DNA from: Adiantum capillus-veneris
Lineage: Eukaryota; Streptophyta; Polypodiopsida; Polypodiales; Pteridaceae
DNA length: 64,000 nucleotides
Assembly: GCA_014529385.2 (NCBI GenBank)
Contig: CM043948.1
Location: forward strand, 82,991,260-83,055,259
Direction of reading: 5' to 3'
A program made the position numbers and the translations under genes. The number at the start of each line of letters is the position of its first letter. Position 1 is the first letter of the stretch. A model generated the notes under the pieces. That model was not told the origin of the DNA. It did no database searches and saw nothing but the letters and a program-made list of their open reading frames with translations. Below are positions 56,362-64,000 of this stretch, in pieces.

Positions 56362-56884
56362 CTTTTCTCTTCTAAGTCCTTGTTTCGCTTACTCTCAAAT
56401 GCAACTTACAAAACACTCTAGTTTAAAGGGTGCTTTTGCGTGCCACATCATTGGAAGCACTCGCAAAATGTCATTGCCCTTTATAAAGTGACCCACTTCA
56501 CTTCAACCATGTGAAAACCATGTCCAAGGTGACACTACTTTCTTTTGCAAATGATAATTGACTAGGCTCACGAGGAATACCTATCGGTCACCTGAATCAC
56601 GAAGAAGATGTGAGAATGAAAACTTTGACCTAATCATAATCATGAATGTAATTATGACTACTTTTTTGAGCTCTTTTAGTACATAGTTTTTTTTCCCAGT
56701 CATATGGTAAACTTACGGCAGAATTTGGCGTACAACATGCATGCCATATGATCAAACAAACTTTTTGTGCATCATTTATATGGTGAATTGAGAAATTGTC
56801 TAATTTTTCCCAATGATAGCCATTGGCATATGCGAGATTTTAAAGCAGTGGCTATCGATATTTGTACAGCAATGAAAGGGTATG
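56080..56884. other. no gene seen
   Basis: Contains a (CT)n tract at 56318-56358; otherwise no features. Confidence 0.45.
56318..56358. repeat. (CT)n microsatellite
   Basis: About 20 units. Confidence 0.95.
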
Positions 56885-57000
56885 TAATGTTCCGCCAGTA
56901 CCATTCCCAAGAATCTATGCGACCAAGGCTAGTGACCGGCGGAGGCAGGGAGCCAGCTTGGGAGTATAGATTCTGGGAATGGTCACTGGCGGACCATTCC
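56885..57000. mobile_element. foldback/MITE-like inverted repeat, copy 2
   Basis: Left arm GTTCCGCCAGTACCATTCCC..., right arm ending GGGAATGGTCACTGGCGGAC, each about 30 bp. The loop shares GACCGGCGGAGGCxGGGAGCC with copy 1, and both are followed by a similar tail (CGTCAAxxGTC...GGGGGCCAA). Confidence 0.7.
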
Positions 57001-58129
57001 CCACCGTCAAGTGTCATGGAGCAAGGGGGCCAAAATTCCAGGATTTACCGTTCCGCATGCTGACTTATCGGCTGCAATGGATTTCATGGATTCTGAGTGC
57101 TGAGTTGGCAGCAGCATGAGCCATTAAGGACACTGACCTGCCAGGCAACGATTGGTGTGCAGGCTCTTGGTGTCCGCTGACATTCCACATGCTGAGATGT
57201 CGGGCATGCCCACTCAATTCTACACACAAAATTGCAACAGACGTATGGCCAAAATGGACTTCCCCCTCCTTGACCTTTGCAATAGTATAATTGTCATAAG
57301 TAGCATGTTTTTGGTCCTATCTTGTAATTGACATATAAAATTTTGTGGGGGTCTCAAGCTTATTTTCGCCATACTTCCATGCCTGTATGCGTTTGCCATA
57401 TGGCAACCGTATGAAAAAACTATGATAGGGATATCTGAAAACGCTGTTTGCAATAAATTAGGGAGGGTCCCATCAATACCATATGCTTAGTCTTTTCACA
57501 ACACAAATAAAAAGTGTTCTAACTCAGAAAATGATACTTTTCCCACCGATACATTCCATTTAAGGCCAAAACACTCCAACATTTGCAGCGAATTACCTGA
57601 GACGAATGCATTTCCACCAACATGGGTTGCGGTCTACCTTCAAGCATTATGATGAGCTCAAATGTTAAACTAACTCCACTCTAATCTTATTGCAGAATGG
57701 GCACGACCTTAAAGGCTACCTCCTTTTGTTCACAACTACTCTAAGATTCTAGGGTACTCAGCAGCTGCTGGATTATAGTAAAGCATTGTGCGGCTCAAAT
57801 GAAGTAATTCACCTCCTTATCTTTCCTCATGTCTTCTCCTTGCCTTTCCTCTCACCCACACTTTGGGCATGCTGAACCAAGTGTGAATCGATCATTCCAT
57901 TTACCCACAAGCCTTGGATGTACACATTAACCTTCTTCACAGCTCCAACACACCTTCCATGGTGTCCTGCATAAATGCTTATCACCAAGGCAAGAAGCTT
58001 TGAACTTAACCGTTAAAAGAGAGAAACAGATTTGCACGCGAGCATACATAGTACATGATCTTGGAATTCCCAGCAACCTCTTTATTAACACTACCTTTCA
58101 ACACCTACGTTAAAAACTTCTTTCCCCTT

Positions 58130-58184
<55 letters not shown>

Positions 58185-58694
58185 CTCTCTCTTGTTTCTC
58201 TTCCTCCAATTGAAAGACAGCACCATCATCTGCAAGAAGACGCCTTGTCTGACACCCACCCTCTTGATTACTTTTTCTGGGTGAAACTTCCCAAAAGGAT
58301 CGTGCTCTCACAAAACTACACCTGACTTAACTGCTTCCAATCTGTACACTCTGCACAAAAGACTTCTCCACAAGGAAAAATAAATACCGACTATACACAC
58401 AAATGGCATCTTATTTCAAGTAGATTTTTGACTTGCAATATGAAGACGATTAATTTAGAAAGACATCTGATAAAATGCTTAGCTTGGGACAATGGGCCCC
58501 ATGCTCAATTGTCTTTCTGAATTGTTGCAAAAAATTTGTACAAGGGCAAACGTGAGTACTACCAAGAAATCAAATTAAGAGGAGTAAAAAATAAGTGCAT
58601 ATTGCTAAGAAATACAAAGATGAGACTCACAGCAATGAAGTGACTAGAGTTGCCCATTGATGATGATGCCCCACAATCCAAGTAATCTGCTTCC
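57001..58694. other. 3' flank of the acyl-activating enzyme gene
   Basis: No coding sequence. The stretch 57040-57220 has several short GTGCTGA/ATGCTGA-type repeats also seen at 54440-54510. A (GT)n tract occupies 58133-58182. The 3' UTR of the gene must lie in the right part, but no clear poly(A) signal could be chosen. Confidence 0.5.
58133..58182. repeat. (GT)n microsatellite
   Basis: 25 units downstream of the acyl-activating enzyme gene. Confidence 0.95.
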
Positions 58695-60725
58695 TCATAA
58701 CCTGCTTTTGCCTTTTGCAGCCCGTGGCGAAGCACCCAATGCTTTTGCACGTTCACGCAAGACGTATTTTTGAATCTTCCCAGTGGCAGTCTTGGGCAAC
58801 TCCCCAAAAACCACGCTGCGAGGAGCCATAAAATGAGGAAGGCGCTCTCGACAGTAAGCAATGATACTCTCCGGTGACACCTCTCTTGTCAAATGTATAA
58901 ATGCGCATGGGGTCTCACCCCAATGTTCATCCGGCCGGGCTACAACTGCAGCCTCGAGTACCTGTGGATGACTATACAAAACTGCCTCTATCTCTATGCT
59001 GCTTATGTTCTCTCCACCAGAAATGATAATATCCTTGGATCTATCTTTGAGTTGAATGTAACCATCTGGGTGCATCACACCTAGGTCTCCAGTATGAAAC
59101 CATCCCCCTCTAAAAGCATCTCTAGTCGCCTTTTCATTATTCAAATACCCTTTCATAACTGCATATCCTCTGACCATCACCTCTCCAATTGTTTTCCCAT
59201 CTTGCGGAACCCTACTCATAGTCGAGGAGTCCATTACCTCTGCTTCTGTAACTGCAAGGGTAGCAATACCTTGGCGAGCTTTAAATGCTGACCTCTTCTC
59301 GTGCAGTAGATTGTTCCACTCCTGCTTCCACTTGCAATATAGCGCACAGCCATACGTTTCTGTGAGACCATATGCATGTGTTATATCAAATCCAAGTTCT
59401 TCCATGCGTGAGAGGATAGGAGGAGGGGGCGGGGCGCCTCCTGTAAGAACATGCACTGGAGAAGGTAATGGCTTCACTTCACTTGCAGGCGCAGATGCAA
59501 GCATGTTCAACAACACCGGAGCACCACAAAGATATTCAACCTTATGTCTCACAATAAAGTCAAAAACATTTTTGGCAGTCACATTTCTAAGGCATACATT
59601 AGTACCGCCCTGCGCAGCCACAGCCCATGTAAAGCACCACCCATTGCAATGGAACATGGGCACGGTCCAAAGAAATACTGGAAAGTCCTTCATTCTCCAC
59701 ATCATGATATGCATCAATGAATTCATGTAAGCACCTCTGTGATGGTAGAGCACCCCTTTTGGCTGTGAGGTAGTACCCGATGTGTAATTGAGGCTGATTG
59801 TTTCCCATTCATCCGAAGGAATGTAAAATGGGAAAAATGGGTTACCCCTTTCCAACAGAGTCTCATAATCAAGCTCTGCATAGCTTGTGCACTCATCTTG
59901 ACCCAATTGATCCTTGATGACAATAACCATTGGTAGCTTAGAAACCTCTGAAGACAATCTTGATATGGCCTCATGCACAAGAGGCAAATACTGATAGTCC
60001 GCAAATACAAGCTTTGAGCCTGAGTGTTTCAAAAGGCTGGCCATGGTTTGTGCGTTCAGTCGAATGTTCAAAGTGTTGAGAACTGCACCTGCCATCGGCA
60101 CTCCAAAATGCATCTCATACATGGCAGGGATGTTCGGAGCCACAGAAGATACCTAATTTTTCAGCAAATATTCAACTTCATGTTCAGAAGAAAGATATGT
60201 GCATACACACTCAAACTTAGATCAAGCATACGCACACCATCCATACTACAAATTTGCTAGTTCACCAACAGCAGCAAAACGGTCACGGTTGCAGGCGCAC
60301 ACACAGAGCACAAAACTTTCTGACCAAGTATAAACACCAAAAGGATAGAAAACCCATGATTCCAGACACCCCAACCAAATTCTTGTGGTATTCCAAAATT
60401 TCTCTTCGGAAAATGACTACAGAAAACAAGAAGGATCCGATCGCAGAACATCAGCAACCCTGAAAGTTACAAAGCATCTGCCAACAATGGAGAGTGTACT
60501 AGGAGAAAACATAGAGGATGTACTTACCACATCGCCTGCATGGATGTTGAGGTAGAGGAGGGCAGAAGCAAGACGCCGACAGCGAGAAAAGGTCTGGAGC
60601 CAAGTGAAGCGCAGGTGGCCGTAGATTACGGAAGTGTGATCCCCACAAGACTTTGCAGCGCGTTCCAGGAAGATGAGAGGGGAAAGCGCAGGGTGATTTG
60701 CTTCACACTTCTCTTGCGTTCCCAT
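58695..60725 (-). CDS. peroxisomal acyl-activating enzyme (acyl-CoA synthetase, AMP-binding)
   Basis: Two exons, 60725-60528 and 60152-58695, joined in phase 0 by a 375-bp GT...AG intron, encode 551 residues. The ATG at 60725 is the first after an in-frame TAG near 60779. All adenylate-forming motifs are intact: P-loop Y-T-S-G-T-T-S-Q-P-K-G (189-199), Y-G-L-T-E-T-Y-G (327-334), W-F-H-T-G-D-L-G (417-424), K-D-I-I-I-S-G-G-E-N (439-448) and the C-terminal K-T-A-T-G-K with the catalytic Lys at 525. The enzyme activates a carboxylic acid with ATP to an acyl-adenylate, then makes the CoA thioester. The last three residues, SRL, are a type-1 peroxisomal import signal. Length and motifs fit the plant AAE clade with AAE1, ACN1/AAE7 and BZO1; the substrate (acetate, butyrate or benzoate type) cannot be told. 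It is the only clearly intact host gene here. Confidence 0.93.
60153..60527 (-). other. intron of the acyl-activating enzyme gene
   Basis: The donor is GTG|GTAAGTAC and the acceptor AAAAATTAG|GTATC on the minus strand. Removing it joins Val66 to Val67 in phase 0 and restores the conserved G-D-V-V-S-S-V-A-P-N-I-P-A segment found at this place in AAE proteins. Confidence 0.9.
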
Positions 60726-60743
60726 GTCTGCACGCTCCCACAA

Positions 60744-61061
60744 AGGTGCGCGGTAAGACAGGTGACAGCAGCTCTTCTAACCTGCGACAAAGGAGAGACA
60801 TTCACTTGCTTTCGACCAGCCCATCAATCATTTGTTTGTCTATATTATGATCTTTGGGAACTCTTTATCACTATGTAGTATGTAGTCCTTATCAACTAGT
60901 ATGGCCGGCTGGCCGGCTTCGGTAGACTCTCTCTCTCTTATGGTGCGCACATGCGACGTTCACGAAGGACATCCGGTAATAAAGGGCATTCCAGCACAGC
61001 AAGACCCACCACGCCCCTGCGCATAGAGAAACGGCTAGCCACCGCTCTGGCCGCAATGGAG
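60744..61061 (-). other. 5' flank of the acyl-activating enzyme gene
   Basis: A weak TATA-like CATAATATAG on the minus strand lies near 60840-60850, about 115 bp before the ATG. A short (CT)n run follows at about 60929-60940. Confidence 0.35.
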
Positions 61062-61083
61062 CCCCCCCCCCCCCCCCCCCCCC
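61062..61083. repeat. poly-C tract (22 C)
   Basis: Homopolymer. Confidence 0.95.
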
Positions 61084-61331
61084 TCATCCCATTCAGCAGC
61101 AATTTGTTGCGTTCGCATGGCAGGAGCTAACCTGAAGCACTTGCAGGTCTGCAAAAGCTGCAACAGCTTTACGTGGAGCTCGCTGGTTGTGCTGGTTGCT
61201 CTGCACCATATACGTCATCAGTACGTCAGCTCGCAACAATCGATGGCCGAAGCAGCTCATGTGCGCAATGTGACGACCGATAAGATGCGTTCACTCTGCC
61301 ATCGGACGCACGACTGAACGTCCCATGTGCG

Positions 61332-61338
<7 letters not shown>

Positions 61339-61397
<59 letters not shown>
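61339..61397. repeat. (CT)n microsatellite upstream of the AAE gene
   Basis: About 29 units; (GA)n on the strand of the gene, roughly 0.6 kb upstream of its ATG. A GA-rich stretch on the plus strand follows at about 61490-61521. Confidence 0.95.
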
Positions 61398-61398
<1 letters not shown>

Positions 61399-61649
61399 CT
61401 TCCTGGAGGCTGGAGCTTCTCTCCATTTTGGACTTTAGCCTTCATCTGTTTTCGACAAGTGTAAAGGGCACTCTCTCTACAGTTATAGATAAGAGGAAGA
61501 GAGAGGAGAGAGGAGAGAGAGTGGTGCAACAGTCTAAATGCACCCTTACACTTTTCACCGAACATATTGCCTTCTTATATTCTTTGATAAGCATTTACAA
61601 AAAAAATGAATTTAGTTTTTTTGCTATTTTGTCGTGCTGTGTATTTTAA

Positions 61650-62200
61650 CCGACTGTAATTGTGTTGTCTGGTTAGATTTTGAGATTGCATTTAAGAAAA
61701 TCAAAAAATTTACACAAGTTTTAGTGTAATTATTGACAAAAGCTTCAAATTTTGACCTAAAACCTAGGAGAATTTCAAGTTTGCCTTCGTTTTTGCCAGC
61801 TAGAAAAAATGTATTTTTCTAGTACTGAGTCCTACAGTAGGGAAGGGTAGTACTAAGTTTTTGGGAAAAATGTGTCTCAGCTTAATATCGTGTCCGTTTT
61901 GATTTCAAAAATGCCGGTTGAGGGCAAGGGGAAAAGGAGAAATTCTGCCTCAAAATAGAGAAAAATAGTGTAAAAGCCCGAAAAAACTAGCCTAATTTTT
62001 TAAAATTTTCTCTTTGCATATTCAAGGAAAGGAATTTTGTATGTTTGGAAAAATGGTTTTTCCCCGTAGTAGTAAGTATGTCAATGGTTGTTGATGCCAA
62101 CAATTAGTGGCAGTGCTTGGTCAAAATTGAAAGGTCGTTCCACAAAAATGGCAAAAATACATAACTGCGAGTCTGGTCCACCCACACCTTCCAATTTGAA
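61650..62200. other. AT-rich, no gene seen
   Basis: No open frame of note, no repeat partner found in the window. Confidence 0.5.
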
Positions 62201-62649
62201 CGTAGACCTCTAGACTCCATGCACGCATCAGCAGCACAGTACCAACGCCAAGCAGTAGCAATGTCACTACTCGCGCAAATATCAAGGCGGGAGGTCTACT
62301 CTGATCATTCTTCTCTCCGTATCACTTGCAAGTTGCGAGTTGCGAGGCAGTTGCCACTGGCCGGTGGTCCCATGTCGGTCAGACTCGTCAGCCATGTTTC
62401 ATGCCAATTCGTTGGTGAATTCTCTCTCAGTTTTTGCAGCACTAAGCCATCTTAGGACACTCCCTACGGTGTTCCAATTTCCCACTTCCTGCAGTAAAAG
62501 GTTGCTGCATTGAACTTTACGAAAAGGAGAGTGAGTGGATGACAGCCTTGCATGCGACGATTGTACGGCACCATTGCCATCTTCACACCCACCTTGGGAA
62601 TCGTTTACCCTTTCTCCTTCGGGTAACAACCCGCCTCTCTCTTGCGCAG

Positions 62650-62781
<132 letters not shown>

Positions 62782-63297
62782 GTGAGCAATTCAGGTAACA
62801 TTGTCGGGAGGGGGCCTGAGCAAGCAGCTATTGCCATATGGCCGAGGGGAGGAGCCGAAATCCCTTCCCCCATTATACTTAGTATAGATACGGCACGCAC
62901 ATCATACATTACTACTTTGTTGGCACTGCCTTTCAACAGAAAGTTAGGGTAAATGCCAGAGAATTTCAGCCCATGTACAATGAAGCACCCTTCCAATTTT
63001 TGGAAGTTATGTTCTATTTTTTTCTTTTTGGCGTGCCCAAAGGGCAAAGGCTATAGAGATGCTTTCTCTTTTTGCTGAATAAAATAGAAAAAAATGAGTT
63101 GTATTTTCAAACATTTTTTGATAGGCAAAAAATGTGATTGGTTGAAATAAGATAGTGGGCACTCATTTATTCCGTGTACATTGAATGTGGGCCTTTAGTA
63201 CCCTTTACGTTTCTAATAAGTGGGGAGGTAGGAGCATGATTCATAGAGGATTCTCTTTTTCTCTCCAGTCGTGTGGAAAAATAGGGTAATTAATACC

Positions 63298-63298
63298 C

Positions 63299-63364
<66 letters not shown>
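63298..63364. repeat. (CT)n microsatellite
   Basis: About 33 units with one interruption near its start. Confidence 0.95.
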
Positions 63365-63368
<4 letters not shown>

Positions 63369-64000
63369 ATAGGTAGTGCAGATATGGGACGGCAATGATA
63401 ATGGGTTGTAGAGTAGGGCATGGCAAAGAGATGACTGATGATAGGGTCTCGTTGATGTCGGATATAGCCAAAGTTGATGAAAAAGATTATTGCATTTGAT
63501 CTCTCTTTGCTTCTGCAAACAAGGAAACCAAGGTAACTTGCGTTCACTATATGGGTGTTCTGATGCAACAGCATGCAAGTACAACGCATGCATGCTCCAT
63601 GCATGAGGCTTTTCTCCTTTGTAGACTTCGGCAAGATGAAAGTAGACTCAGTAGAGGATGTCGTGCAGGCGACCAGGGTTGCAAAGAGAGAGAGAGAGGG
63701 GGAAGGGAATCTTCTAGATATTCAATTTTTATAATATTGGGAAGGTATATGGGGTACGATCAGGGGGTATGCAAGAAAATACCCCATTAAACTGCAAGGG
63801 CAACTAGCGCCCAAGCTTCTCTGGTGGAGGGGTGGGAGGGGTGGCCTCTTCAGGTTTTTCATTCTAGGGCTACTAGTATGTTATTTTTGTTGTTTTTCTA
63901 TTGGTTGAAGCATAGCGGTTCTTCATCTTCTATACACGCACACATGCTTCTTAAATTAGAAAGATCCTCAGCAAGCGTGGTAGGAGAGGTTCCTACAAGT
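63365..64000. other. no gene seen
   Basis: Short frames only; (GA)n at about 63686-63698. Confidence 0.5.

Noticed and set aside
60726-60743. Start of the AAE gene six codons earlier
   Set aside because: The codon there is TTG; ATG at 60725 is the first Met after an in-frame stop.

Overview
This is a eukaryotic, land-plant nuclear window, about 64 kb of repeat-rich DNA with one clearly intact host gene. Evidence for a plant: pentatricopeptide-repeat (PPR) remnants of the plant PLS type, Ty1/copia and Ty3/gypsy elements with tRNA-iMet primer sites, a chromovirus-type Gypsy, a TRIM element, a peroxisomal acyl-activating enzyme, and very long (CT)n, (GT)n and poly-C tracts. The style of the PPR fragments makes me think of a fern or other seed-free vascular plant; that is an inference, not a search result.

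Layout. 0-5 kb: the end of a PPR pseudogene, a 5'-truncated Copia element with an intact 3' LTR (3716-4423), and a decayed Gypsy integrase. 6.7-8.2 kb: a short LTR element with 395-bp repeats and no recognisable gene. 9-10.4 kb: gag-protease piece of Gypsy family A (copy A1). 10.66-13.45 kb: an internally deleted Copia. 13.7-14.6 kb: a minisatellite with a self-complementary core, inside a decayed minus-strand coding locus (13.4-15.8 kb). 16.3-20.45 kb: Gypsy A copy 2 followed by pol. 21.1-22.4 kb: 3' end and LTR of a minus-strand Gypsy. 22.5-23.4 kb: PPR pseudogene. 23.4-33.5 kb: minus-strand chromovirus Gypsy B, split by a gag-only element (27775-30868) with perfect target duplications. 33.5-45.3 kb: a three-level nest: LINE ORF1 remnant, interrupted by a plus-strand LTR element (34992-44762), itself interrupted by Gypsy A copy 3 (36686-42933). 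46.9-51.9 kb: a gag scrap, a LINE reverse-transcriptase fragment, a SINE, a truncated retroposon with a 20-bp duplication, a textbook TRIM, a second SINE-like unit and a solo LTR with primer site. 52.4-56.1 kb: Copia integrase remnant and a long degenerate PPR array, with a foldback element. 58.7-60.7 kb: the intact two-exon acyl-activating enzyme gene on the minus strand. 60.7-64 kb: its upstream region, dominated by pyrimidine microsatellites.

How it fits together. The only gene I would call functional is the acyl-CoA synthetase, whose C-terminal SRL predicts import into peroxisomes. Almost everything else is layered transposon insertion, whose relative order can be read from target-site duplications and nesting. 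Coordinates of degenerate remnants are approximate; LTR edges and duplications given to the base were read directly from the sequence.
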